Shown here: positions 50,456 to 59,475 of the stretch, in pieces
Numbering within the stretch: the first letter of the stretch is position 1
How the letters are laid out: every line of letters starts with the position of its first letter
From: Leadbetterella byssophila DSM 17132
GTDB lineage: Bacteria > Bacteroidota > Bacteroidia > Cytophagales > Spirosomataceae
Direction: 5' to 3'
Assembly (NCBI RefSeq): GCF_000166395.1
Contig: NC_014655.1
Span: 3,348,001 to 3,412,000 of the forward strand
DNA length: 64,000 nt
The notes under the pieces: generated by a model
What the model was told of the DNA's origin: nothing
Database searches by the model: none
What the model saw: the letters and a program-made list of their open reading frames with translations, nothing else
Position numbers and translations under genes: made by a program

Positions 50456-53400
50456 TGAAAACAAATCTATTTTCAAAGTACGGTCTTGTCCTATTGCTCG
50501 GATTTTTCCTCATACAGAGCAGTGTCTTTGGACAGACCAAAACCATTACAGGACGGGTTACAGATGCAGCGGACAACACTGCTTTACCGGGAGTGACGGT
50601 AACGGTGAAGGGGACCACTGTAGCTACTCAAACAAATGTGGACGGTCAGTATAGCATTGCCGTTCCTAGTTCCAACTCAGTTCTTGTGTTCACCTTCGTA
50701 GGTATGGTGACGCATGAGGAGGCAGTAGGCAACAGATCTCAGGTGGATGTGGGTTTGAAAAGTGATCAAGCTGCCCTTGACGAGGTAGTTGTGATAGGTT
50801 ACGGTACCGTAAAAAAGAAGGACTTAACCGGAGCGGTTTCCGTAGTAAAAGTCTCTGAATTGATTGAGCAACCTACCTCTAATATCGCTAACCAGTTACA
50901 AGGTAGAGCTTCAGGTATCACCGTTCTTGGTACCGGTCAACCGGGTACAGCCCCGCAAATACGTATTCGCGGTATTAACTCCTTTGGAAACAACGCTCCT
51001 TTATACATCGTTGACGGTATGCCTACTCAGGATATCAACAACTTGAACCCTAATGACTTGGAGTCTATGCAGGTATTGAAAGATGCTGCAGCGGCTTCTA
51101 TTTACGGTTCTCGTGCAGCAAACGGTGTAATTATCATTACCACTAAAAAAGGAAAGGGTAAGGTAAAAGTGAATTACGATGGATTTATGGGGACCCAGCA
51201 GGTAGCTAAAGGTAACGTATATAACCTTTTGGATCCTCAGGGGATGGCTGATTTGAAATGGTTGGTATATAAGAACTCAGGTTTACCTCTTTCTGATGCT
51301 CAGTATGGAAGTGGTGCTACACCTGTGCTGCCGAACTATATCGTGCCTACAGGTGCTTCCACGGTAAATGAAGCGCTTTATAACGTAAATCCGTATTACA
51401 CTAATTCTTCGGATGTAGGAGGTTTTTATCGTATAGTTAAGGCCAACAAAGAAGGTACCGACTGGTTCCACGAGGTTTTCAAGGATGCTCCTATGCAGAG
51501 CCATAACGTGAGCGTTAGCGGAGGAGGCACTCAGGGAGGTTATTTGTTCTCTTTAAATTATTATAACCAACAAGGTAACTTGATGAACACCTACCTTGAA
51601 CGTTATACATTGAGATCTAACTCCCAGTATAATGTGAACAGTAGAATCAGAGTAGGTGAGAACCTAGCGGTTGCTTTCGTAGATAACCCTACTTCAGGAT
51701 TCCTAGAGGAAGGAAGTGCCATAGGTATGTCATACCGTCAGCAGCCCATCATCCCTGTTTATGACATTAACGGTAACTTTGCTGGTTCATTTGGATCAGG
51801 CTTAGGTAATGCTAGAAACCCTGTAGCTCAACGTGTTCGTGCGAAAGATAATAAAGGTCTTACTACACAGATCATGGGTAATATCTTTGCTGAAGCTGAT
51901 ATCTTAAAGAATTTAGTATTTAGAACAAACTTTGGTGGATCTACTTGGAGCTCACACAGCAACTCTTTCAGCTATCCTGAATATGAGAATGCTGAAAACA
52001 ATACTACTAACTCTTATTACGAATATTCAGGTACTGGCTTCAACTGGACTTGGTCTAATACCTTAACTTATGATTTTAATTTAGGTACTGACCATGTATT
52101 CAAAGTGATGGCGGGTACAGAATCTAATTACGGTAGAAGCCGTTGGATGGAAGGTAGAACATTAAGCTATTTCTCATTTGACCCTAACTACACTACACTT
52201 AGCACAGGTTCAGGTACACAGACTAACGGTTCAGGTAGAGGAGAAGATGCCTTGTTCTCTTACTTCGGCAGAGTAGACTACTCTCTATTTGATAAGTATC
52301 TATTGAGTGCTACTATTCGTCGTGACGGTTCGTCGAAATTCGTACAGAACTTCGGGGTGTTCCCTGCATTCTCTGCAGCGTGGAAAGTAAAAGACGAAGA
52401 TTTCATGCAAGACGTGAACTGGTTGTCAGATTTAAAAATCCGCGGAGGCTGGGGTAAAGTAGGTAACCAGTTTAACGTAAGCCAAGCTAACCAGTTTACT
52501 ACTTACGGTCAAAACAGAGGTTCAGCTTTCTATGATATCACAGGTAGCTCTAATGGAACAGCTATGGGCTTCATTAGAACGCGTATAGGTAATCCTAATG
52601 CGAAATGGGAAGAAGTGGTGAATACTAACGTAGGTTTTGACGCCGGTTTCTTCAATAATGCCTTGGTGATCAACTTCGACTGGTATAAGAAACAAACTAA
52701 CGGACTTCTTTTTGCCCCAGATCTACCTGCAACAGTAGGTCAAGGTACTCGCCCTACTGTAAACATTGGTTCCATGAGAAACCAAGGTATAGACATGACC
52801 ATCTATGGGGAGAAAAACGTGAATCGTGATCTTCAATTGAATGCCACATTGACTTTCACTACCTATAACAATGAGATTTTGAAGGTATCTGATGGAGCTA
52901 CTTATTTTGACCAGGAAGGTAGACGTTTTAACGGTGCAACTATCGTAAGAAACCAAGTGGGTCAATCCATAGGACAATTCTTCGGATATCAAATTGAAGG
53001 TTTCTGGAATTCTCAGGCTGAAATTGATGCTGCAAATGCTAAAGCAGGTGGCTTGTATCAAGACGGTATTGGAGTAGGTAGATTCCGTTACAAAGACATG
53101 AATGGTGACGGTAAAATCACTCCTCTAGATAGAACCTTCTTAGGTAATCCAAATCCTGATTTCACCTACGGTATAAACCTTGGGGCTAAATACAAAGCAT
53201 TTGACTTTAGTATCTTCTTATACGGTGTTCAAGGAAACGATATTTGGAACCAAGTGAAATGGTGGACAGATTTCTATCCTTCATTCCAAGGTGCGAAAAG
53301 CTTAACAGCATTACATGACTCTTGGACGCCTACCAGACAAAATGCTACCGCACCTATCCAAGAGGTTGAAGGTTCATTTAGTACAAATAACGTTCCTAAC

Positions 53401-53667
53401 TCGTATTACATTGAAAATGGTTCTTATTTGAGAGCGAAAACTACACAGTTAGGATATAGAATTCCTAGCAGTGCATTATCTAAACTTAAGATTGAGAGTG
53501 CAAGAATCTACATTCAGGCCGCTAACCTCTTTACATTTACCAAGTATAGCGGTCCAGATCCTGAGGTGGGACAAAGCCGTGCAGACGGTTCAACCGCCTT
53601 CGGTTTGGATGAAGGTACTTATCCTAACACCAAACAATTCCTCATTGGTCTAAACCTTTCATTCTAA
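50455..53667 (+). CDS. SusC/RagA-type TonB-dependent outer-membrane transporter
   Basis: A 1070-residue receptor. Signal peptide to about FGQ; then a carboxypeptidase-regulatory-like domain (KTITGRVTDAADNTALPGVT), the TonB box region (LDEVVVIGYGTVKKKDLTGA), a plug with the family motif LKDAAAASIYGSRAANGVII and a 22-strand barrel ending in a terminal Phe (LIGLNLSF). There is no N-terminal STN domain, so no anti-sigma signalling. It imports oligosaccharides or peptides together with the SusD lipoprotein. ATG at 50455 gives a standard signal peptide; the frame is open back to 50308. Nothing next to it identifies the substrate. Confidence 0.95.
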   Translation: MKTNLFSKYGLVLLLGFFLIQSSVFGQTKTITGRVTDAADNTALPGVTVTVKGTTVATQTNVDGQYSIAVPSSNSVLVFTFVGMVTHEEAVGNRSQVDVGLKSDQAALDEVVVIGYGTVKKKDLTGAVSVVKVSELIEQPTSNIANQLQGRASGITVLGTGQPGTAPQIRIRGINSFGNNAPLYIVDGMPTQDINNLNPNDLESMQVLKDAAAASIYGSRAANGVIIITTKKGKGKVKVNYDGFMGTQQVAKGNVYNLLDPQGMADLKWLVYKNSGLPLSDAQYGSGATPVLPNYIVPTGASTVNEALYNVNPYYTNSSDVGGFYRIVKANKEGTDWFHEVFKDAPMQSHNVSVSGGGTQGGYLFSLNYYNQQGNLMNTYLERYTLRSNSQYNVNSRIRVGENLAVAFVDNPTSGFLEEGSAIGMSYRQQPIIPVYDINGNFAGSFGSGLGNARNPVAQRVRAKDNKGLTTQIMGNIFAEADILKNLVFRTNFGGSTWSSHSNSFSYPEYENAENNTTNSYYEYSGTGFNWTWSNTLTYDFNLGTDHVFKVMAGTESNYGRSRWMEGRTLSYFSFDPNYTTLSTGSGTQTNGSGRGEDALFSYFGRVDYSLFDKYLLSATIRRDGSSKFVQNFGVFPAFSAAWKVKDEDFMQDVNWLSDLKIRGGWGKVGNQFNVSQANQFTTYGQNRGSAFYDITGSSNGTAMGFIRTRIGNPNAKWEEVVNTNVGFDAGFFNNALVINFDWYKKQTNGLLFAPDLPATVGQGTRPTVNIGSMRNQGIDMTIYGEKNVNRDLQLNATLTFTTYNNEILKVSDGATYFDQEGRRFNGATIVRNQVGQSIGQFFGYQIEGFWNSQAEIDAANAKAGGLYQDGIGVGRFRYKDMNGDGKITPLDRTFLGNPNPDFTYGINLGAKYKAFDFSIFLYGVQGNDIWNQVKWWTDFYPSFQGAKSLTALHDSWTPTRQNATAPIQEVEGSFSTNNVPNSYYIENGSYLRAKTTQLGYRIPSSALSKLKIESARIYIQAANLFTFTKYSGPDPEVGQSRADGSTAFGLDEGTYPNTKQFLIGLNLSF

Positions 53668-53688
53668 GTTAAAATTTTTTTAGAAGTT

Positions 53689-55470
53689 ATGAAATCAATA
53701 CATAAAATAAAGCTTTCAGTGGTGCTGGCCACAGGACTGGTATTCAGTGCCACATCTTGTAAGGATTCTTTCTTTGACTTGCCAGCTTTAGGTGCACTTT
53801 CTGATGCGCAGTTAAAAACAAGAGCGGGTATAGATGCCCTGTTAATAGGCGTATATGGAGGGCTTGACGGAACCGGTATGGGTGGCGGTAGCGCATGGAA
53901 TACTGCAGCAGACAACTGGATTTACGGTACCGTAGCCGGGGGAGAAGCTAAAAAAGGTTCAGATGGTTCTGACCAGGCCGGTATCAACTCCATCATGCAG
54001 ATGACCGCTGATGCATCAAACGGTTTCTTTAATAGTAAGTGGGTGGTAGGCTACGAAGGAGTCAACCGCGCTAACTCCGTAATCAAGAATCTTAGAGATG
54101 CTTCAGATATTTCTGATGCTGATAAGAAAACCATAGAGGGTGAAGCTAGATTCTTACGCGGTCACTACTACTTTGATCTGAAAAAGATGTTCGGAAATAT
54201 TCCTTGGATTGATGAAACTACTGAAGATCCGGCATCAGTTCCTAATGACTCTGATGTATGGCCGCAAATTGAGGCAGATTTTAAATTTGCCTATGATAAT
54301 CTGCCTAATACTCAAAGTCAGAAAGGTAGAGCAAACAAGTGGGCTGCTGGTGCTTATTTAGGAAAAGCACAATTGTTCCAAAAGAAATGGGCAGAAGCAA
54401 AAGCTACTTTTGATGCAGTTATTGCTAACGGTGTGACTTCCTCAGGTGAAAAATATGGATTATTAGATCGTTATCAGGATAACTTTAACGCGGCTACAAA
54501 AAATAGCAAAGAATCCGTTTTTGCCGTACAACAGGTAGCTAATGATGGAACAAACTCTATTGCAAACGGAAATGAAGGATGGATGCTTAACCACCCTTAT
54601 AACTCTCCTTTCCGTTGCTGTGGATTTTATCAGCCAAGTATTGACTTAGCTAACTCTTTCCAAACAGACGCTCAAGGTTTGCCTATTATTTCAAACTACA
54701 ATAGTAAAATGCTTAAGAATGATCAAGGTATCCTTTCTTCAGCAGCATTTACTCCAGATAAAACTACACCTGTAGATCCACGTTTGGACTGGACCGTAGG
54801 TAGAAGAGGTATTCCTTTCCACGATTGGGGATATCATCCTGGACAAAACTGGATCCGTGACCAAGCATATGCAGGTCCTTATTCTCCAAAGAAGAGCATC
54901 TACTGGCAACATGATCAAGCTACCTACGCTGATCAGAGTTCATGGGCACCTGGTTCCGCCATCAATATCAATATCATCCGCTTCGCAGATGTACTATTAA
55001 TGGCAGCTGAAGCGGAAGCCCAACTGGGTAACCTGGCTAGAGCTCAAGAATTGGTAAACATGGTACGCGCCAGAGCGGCTAAAAAAGATAGCTGGTTACA
55101 CGAGTACATTAATCCTAGTAGCCCTATGGATGGATTCTCAGATACTCCTGCTTCTAATTATCAGATCAAAACTTATCCGGCAGGGGCCTTTGCTAGCATG
55201 GGTAAAGATGCGGCTCTGCAAGCTATCTATTTTGAACGTAAGTTGGAATTAGCCATGGAAGGACACCGCTTCTTCGACTTGTCTCGCTGGGGTATAGCTG
55301 CGGAAACCTTAAATGCATATTTTGCCTATGAAGGGGCAATCACTCCGGATGTGAGAGATGGTAAATTCACTAAAGGTAAAAATGAAGTTTATCCTATTCC
55401 TTTGACTCAAATCGACTTAAGTACTAAGAACGGACAGTCGACATTGAAACAAAACCCGGGTTATAATTAA
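53689..55470 (+). CDS. SusD/RagB-family substrate-binding lipoprotein
   Basis: A 593-residue lipoprotein: signal ends in lipobox SATSC (Cys24), followed by the helical TPR-like SusD fold (EGEARFLRGHYYFDLKKMFG, INIIRFADVLLMAAEAEAQL, ALQAIYFERKLELAMEGHRF, YPIPLTQIDL near the end). It caps the SusC channel at the cell surface and binds the ligand. It starts 21 bp after susC. Confidence 0.95.
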   Translation: MKSIHKIKLSVVLATGLVFSATSCKDSFFDLPALGALSDAQLKTRAGIDALLIGVYGGLDGTGMGGGSAWNTAADNWIYGTVAGGEAKKGSDGSDQAGINSIMQMTADASNGFFNSKWVVGYEGVNRANSVIKNLRDASDISDADKKTIEGEARFLRGHYYFDLKKMFGNIPWIDETTEDPASVPNDSDVWPQIEADFKFAYDNLPNTQSQKGRANKWAAGAYLGKAQLFQKKWAEAKATFDAVIANGVTSSGEKYGLLDRYQDNFNAATKNSKESVFAVQQVANDGTNSIANGNEGWMLNHPYNSPFRCCGFYQPSIDLANSFQTDAQGLPIISNYNSKMLKNDQGILSSAAFTPDKTTPVDPRLDWTVGRRGIPFHDWGYHPGQNWIRDQAYAGPYSPKKSIYWQHDQATYADQSSWAPGSAININIIRFADVLLMAAEAEAQLGNLARAQELVNMVRARAAKKDSWLHEYINPSSPMDGFSDTPASNYQIKTYPAGAFASMGKDAALQAIYFERKLELAMEGHRFFDLSRWGIAAETLNAYFAYEGAITPDVRDGKFTKGKNEVYPIPLTQIDLSTKNGQSTLKQNPGYN

Positions 55471-55487
55471 TTGAAGAAATAATCCTT

Positions 55488-55519
55488 AGAAGTCGGTACG
55501 TTCGTGCCGACTTCTTCCT
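55488..55519 (+). terminator. Terminator after the susC-susD pair
   Basis: AGAAGTCGG (55488-55496) pairs with CCGACTTCT, with inner pairing T-G and AC/GT around a small loop. It is followed by TCCTATTT, so it may be partly read through into the following gene. Confidence 0.75.
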
Positions 55520-55525
55520 ATTTAT

Positions 55526-56986
55526 ATGAGGCTATACATCTTTTCTCTTGCTCTTTTTTTACAAGCTTGTAACTCAACACCTTCTGAAAGGCAGCCTCGA
55601 CCAAGCGGATTGCCAGGTGAAACCTTAGCTAAAATGCATTGTAGCTCCTGTCATAGGTACGTTGGCCCTGAAATGCTTGATAAGACCACCTGGCAAAACA
55701 AAACTCTTCCTGAAATGGGACTTCGCTTAGGTATGGGTGATGTGTTCCAAAAAAACGTACTTCAGGTTCAGCAGGGAACGGAAAATTTGGTATACCAGAA
55801 TATTTATCCCCTTACACCAAGGTTACACGAAGAGGATTACCAAAAGATCTTGAAATATTATCTTGACAATGCTCCTGAAAAGCCCCTTCCTCAAGCTAAA
55901 AAGCCTAGCCTGATTAAGGAAATGAAAGATTGGAAATTTGAGCCTATTCTGGTATCTGAGGGGTTTCAACATAATACTACGGCCCTCGGTTTTAATCCTA
56001 AGACAAGTGAAATCTGGGCGGGTAGCCCAAGAGGAGAAGTGCAGATCTTTGGAAAAGAGGCACGTGTATTACAAGAACCGGGGGTATTTTCTGTGATACG
56101 TCATCTTGAAGGGACTGACTATTTGTTGGATCTAGGACTTCTGGGCCCTCACGAAAAGGAAAAGGGAAAGTTAATCAAAGCGGATGGCACCCTAATCTTG
56201 GATCATTTGCATAAGCCGGCAGATTTTGCTCTATTAGACGTAAATGAAGATGGAATCAAGGATTATGTAGTATGTAATTTTGGTTTTGAAACCGGAAACC
56301 TTTCATGGTATGATGGAAAGACAAAGAAGGCGAATACCATAAAAGAACTTCCGGGAGCTCGTAACATAGTGGTGGAGGATATGGACGGAGATGGTAGAAA
56401 AGATCTTGTGGTCCTTTTTGCTCAAGCCTGGGAGGGAATTAGTGTATTCTATAATAAGGGGAAGGGTAAATTCAAAGAAGAGGAGGTGCTTCAGTTCTCT
56501 CCAGTATACGGTTCATCCTGGTTTGAATTAGCGGATTTTAATGGAGACGGCAAGAAGGATATTCTATATGTCAACGGAGATAATGCAGATTATTCGGGTA
56601 CTCTAAAACCATATCATGGAATACGAATTTTTGAGAAACAAGACAAAAAATATAAGCAGACGTATTTCTATCCCATGTACGGCGCAACCCACGCCAGAGC
56701 GGTAGACTTTGATGGGGACGGTGATTTAGATATAGCCGCCATTGCCTATTATCGTAAAGATGCGGAAGAGGGTTTTGTGTACCTAGAAAACAAAGGCAAG
56801 TATCAGTTCCAGCCTTATACCTTCCCAGAAGTGAATTTTGGACAATGGATGGTTATGGAAATTGGGGATTATAATAAAGATGGAAGGCCGGATATCTTTT
56901 TGGGAGCGCATGATTTAGCTAGAAAGCCCCAAATAGTAAAAACCCCCACCGAAGTAGGGGTTTTGCTTAATCTTCTTTCTTTTTAA
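55526..56986 (+). CDS. Lipoprotein with c-type heme site and FG-GAP/VCBS repeats
   Basis: A 486-residue protein. A lipobox gives Cys15 (IFSLALFLQAC). Residues 39-43 are CSSCH, a c-type heme-binding motif, with a short cytochrome-like domain to about residue 120 and a Met-rich segment (GLRLGMGD) that could offer the second ligand. Residues ~140-480 form a beta-propeller of FG-GAP type with five calcium-binding loops: DVNEDGIKD, DMDGDGRKD, DFNGDGKKD, DFDGDGDLD, DYNKDGRPD. It lies after susD with only 55 bp between, so it may act with that pair; electron transfer or binding at the cell surface is inference. Confidence 0.87.
   Translation: MRLYIFSLALFLQACNSTPSERQPRPSGLPGETLAKMHCSSCHRYVGPEMLDKTTWQNKTLPEMGLRLGMGDVFQKNVLQVQQGTENLVYQNIYPLTPRLHEEDYQKILKYYLDNAPEKPLPQAKKPSLIKEMKDWKFEPILVSEGFQHNTTALGFNPKTSEIWAGSPRGEVQIFGKEARVLQEPGVFSVIRHLEGTDYLLDLGLLGPHEKEKGKLIKADGTLILDHLHKPADFALLDVNEDGIKDYVVCNFGFETGNLSWYDGKTKKANTIKELPGARNIVVEDMDGDGRKDLVVLFAQAWEGISVFYNKGKGKFKEEEVLQFSPVYGSSWFELADFNGDGKKDILYVNGDNADYSGTLKPYHGIRIFEKQDKKYKQTYFYPMYGATHARAVDFDGDGDLDIAAIAYYRKDAEEGFVYLENKGKYQFQPYTFPEVNFGQWMVMEIGDYNKDGRPDIFLGAHDLARKPQIVKTPTEVGVLLNLLSF
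56938..56966. terminator. Bidirectional terminator inside the convergent gene ends
   Basis: AAAACCCC and GGGGTTTT flank a short inner stem with one mismatch (56939-56964). It is coding sequence of the FG-GAP gene's last codons and lies just beyond the permease stop. Confidence 0.75.
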
Positions 56987-58409
56987 ACCAGTAGTAGACC
57001 GGTATACCTAGGGCTACTATTCCTAGCCCGGGATAGGTAAATTGTGGTTTTTCTTTGCAAAGAATAATAATGATGATGGATGCTAAAACCACGTAGATAA
57101 ATGGTAAAACTGGATATAAAGGTGCTTTGATAGGTCTTGGATGGTCAGGCATCTTTTTTCTTAAGATAAAGATCCCTACGATAGTAAGTACATAGAAAAG
57201 GATCACCACGGTCATAAGATAATCTAGGAGATCTCCATATTTTCCGCTTAGACAAAGGATGGAAGCCCAGGCACATTGCCACCATAAAGCAGTAGAAGGT
57301 ACACCAGCTTTATTTAAGGTGCCAAAATTCTTGAAGAAGAGCTTGTCTTTGGCCATGGTATAGGTCATTCTAGCCCCAGTGAGTATAAGACCGTTGTTGC
57401 AACCAAAGGTAGAGATCATGATCAAAACTGCCATAAAAATGGCCATGGAAGGACCTCCAATAGCTTCAGTAGCTGCGGCTGCCACTCTGTCCTGAGCGGC
57501 AAATTGTATACCTCTACCCATCACATCTGTGGCTTCAGGGTTACCTTGTAAAGGTAAAATCAAGAGATACACGATATTGGTCAATAAGTAAAGAACGGTT
57601 ACAAGGATAGTTCCTATGATCAATCCTCTAGGGATGTTTTTTTCAGGATTTATAACCTCATCTCCGGCGGTGGCTAATCCATGCCAGGAGTCGCTTGAAA
57701 ATAAAGTTCCTACTTGGGTAATTCCTAATGCCAAGATGATCCCCATTCCTCCGATGGTAGTGGCTATCCATGTACTATCGATTTGTAATTGAGCAGTAGG
57801 ATGGGATTGGAATATCTGGTTGAAGTTAGCAGCGATAACCTCTGAGTTGGCATAAATAAATCCTATCAGAATCAAGAATGCCAGGGCAATAATCTTAGTA
57901 CTACTAAATATGTTTTGTATGATCTTGCCTTGCTTTACTCCTTTGGTATTGGAATAGGTTAGGAAAATAATGCTAATTATAGCCAAAATTCTTTGGGTGG
58001 TAATCTGAAAGGATCCTCCGAGTGAGATCAAAGGGTCATCATTGATGATACTTGGTGCAAGTACACCGGTGTACTTGGCAAATGCCACACCTACTGCTGC
58101 AATAGTACCTGTTTGGATCACGGCAAAGAAGGACCAGCCGTACAGGAATCCTACTAGTTTGTTGTAAGCCTTTTGGAGAAAGACGTACTGACCTCCGGCT
58201 TGTGGGAACATGGAGGTTAATTCTCCATAGGATAAGGCTGCCATCATAGTCAGACCTCCGGCTATCAGCCAGGAGAGTAGTAGCCATCCGGCATCCCCGG
58301 TTTGTCGGGCTACGTCAGCAGAGACAATAAAAATACCGGATCCAATCATTGACCCGGATACCAGCATTACTGCATCGTAAAGGTTAATTTCGCGTTTAAA
58401 GTTTGCCAT
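56967..58409 (-). CDS. APC-family amino acid permease
   Basis: A 480-residue transporter with twelve hydrophobic segments. The first helix has the APC substrate-binding motif GSMIGSGIFIVSADVARQTG; the segment TLFSSDSWHGLATAGDEVINPEKN matches the unwound helix 6 and following loop, and NNGLILTGARMTYTMAKD helix 8. It resembles the LAT/serine-threonine exchanger-like group. Its 3' end overlaps that of the FG-GAP gene by 20 bp. Confidence 0.92.
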   Translation of the reverse strand: MANFKREINLYDAVMLVSGSMIGSGIFIVSADVARQTGDAGWLLLSWLIAGGLTMMAALSYGELTSMFPQAGGQYVFLQKAYNKLVGFLYGWSFFAVIQTGTIAAVGVAFAKYTGVLAPSIINDDPLISLGGSFQITTQRILAIISIIFLTYSNTKGVKQGKIIQNIFSSTKIIALAFLILIGFIYANSEVIAANFNQIFQSHPTAQLQIDSTWIATTIGGMGIILALGITQVGTLFSSDSWHGLATAGDEVINPEKNIPRGLIIGTILVTVLYLLTNIVYLLILPLQGNPEATDVMGRGIQFAAQDRVAAAATEAIGGPSMAIFMAVLIMISTFGCNNGLILTGARMTYTMAKDKLFFKNFGTLNKAGVPSTALWWQCAWASILCLSGKYGDLLDYLMTVVILFYVLTIVGIFILRKKMPDHPRPIKAPLYPVLPFIYVVLASIIIIILCKEKPQFTYPGLGIVALGIPVYYWFKKKED

Positions 58410-58436
58410 TCAGAGGTTTGGGTTAAGTGATACTCG

Positions 58437-58468
58437 CAAAAGTACATAAATAACCCAAAAAAAATCAA
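58437..58468 (-). promoter_or_regulatory. Predicted promoter of the APC permease
   Basis: On the minus strand TTG (58468-58466), 21 bp, then TACTTTTG (58444-58437), an exact TAnnTTTG element about 27 bp before the ATG. Confidence 0.62.
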
Positions 58469-58533
58469 TTCATAAATTTTAAGTGGTTAAAATGCTTTCG
58501 GAAAATGTCGATATTTGCTAAAATTTTATTGAT

Positions 58534-59475
58534 ATGAATTATATCCCCTTTGTAAAGAATTCTAAAGAAAGAGAAGCTTTATCTGGAATCCTTATTTTGT
58601 TTGGCTTTTTATGTTTGGCATTTGTATTAGCCTCAATACTACAAGCTGGAATGCTCTTTATGAATATGATGAAGGAAGGGAATTTAGATATGGAAGCTTT
58701 AGGTGAGGGTATGAATCTATTAACCTCTTCTCGTTCCGGTTGGTGGACTTTGATTTGGATGCAAGGGCTTTCGTCCATGATTCTATTTATAGGAACTTCC
58801 CTGGCTTACTGGTCCTGGATGGAGAAAAAGCGTTTTTCTGACTTCAACTCAAATGCTTTTCCTGGTGTAAGTACTCTCCTGTTTGTTTTTTTGATTCAAA
58901 TTTCCTTTTTGCCTCTAAACGCTTTAGTCACTTCATGGAATGAAGGTCTGCATTTACCTGAGGCTCTGAAAGGGTTGGAAGCTGTGATGAAGGAGATGGA
59001 AAGGCAGGCAGCTGAGATTACAGAGTTTCTTGCAAAGTCCGATACCATAGGCCAGTTATTGATGAATATTATAGTCATAGGTATTATAGCGGGGATCGGA
59101 GAGGAGCTTTTGTTTAGAGGTTTGATTCAAAGGAAGTTTATCCGTGTCTTTGGAAATTATCATCTGGCTATTTGGGCTGCTGCTATTATATTCTCTAGTA
59201 TACATTTTCAATTCTATGGCTTCTTTCCTAGGGTACTCCTAGGAGCCCTATTTGGTTATTTTTATGTTTGGACCGGAAATATTTGGGTACCCATTTTAGC
59301 GCACATATTCAATAATTCATTAGCGGTTATTATGTATCATTTGGTACATAAAGGCATCATTTCTAAGGATTTTGAGAAGATGGATAATATTCCACTGATT
59401 TATGTAGCACTTTCTACGGTGATTTTTGCGTTTCTTATTTATAGGTTTTATCCAAAGAATAAGGAAAATGTATAG
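58534..59475 (+). CDS. CPBP-family intramembrane metalloprotease
   Basis: A 313-residue membrane protein with about eight hydrophobic segments. The CPBP/Abi motifs are EELLFRGLIQ (motif 1, the EExxxR glutamates), SSIHFQFYGFFPRVLLGALF (motif 2 with His) and LAHIFNNSLAV (motif 3, HxxxN). Relatives cleave prenylated or other membrane proteins; the substrate is unknown. Its stop overlaps the GTG start of the next gene by one base, so the two are coupled. Confidence 0.9.
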   Translation: MNYIPFVKNSKEREALSGILILFGFLCLAFVLASILQAGMLFMNMMKEGNLDMEALGEGMNLLTSSRSGWWTLIWMQGLSSMILFIGTSLAYWSWMEKKRFSDFNSNAFPGVSTLLFVFLIQISFLPLNALVTSWNEGLHLPEALKGLEAVMKEMERQAAEITEFLAKSDTIGQLLMNIIVIGIIAGIGEELLFRGLIQRKFIRVFGNYHLAIWAAAIIFSSIHFQFYGFFPRVLLGALFGYFYVWTGNIWVPILAHIFNNSLAVIMYHLVHKGIISKDFEKMDNIPLIYVALSTVIFAFLIYRFYPKNKENV

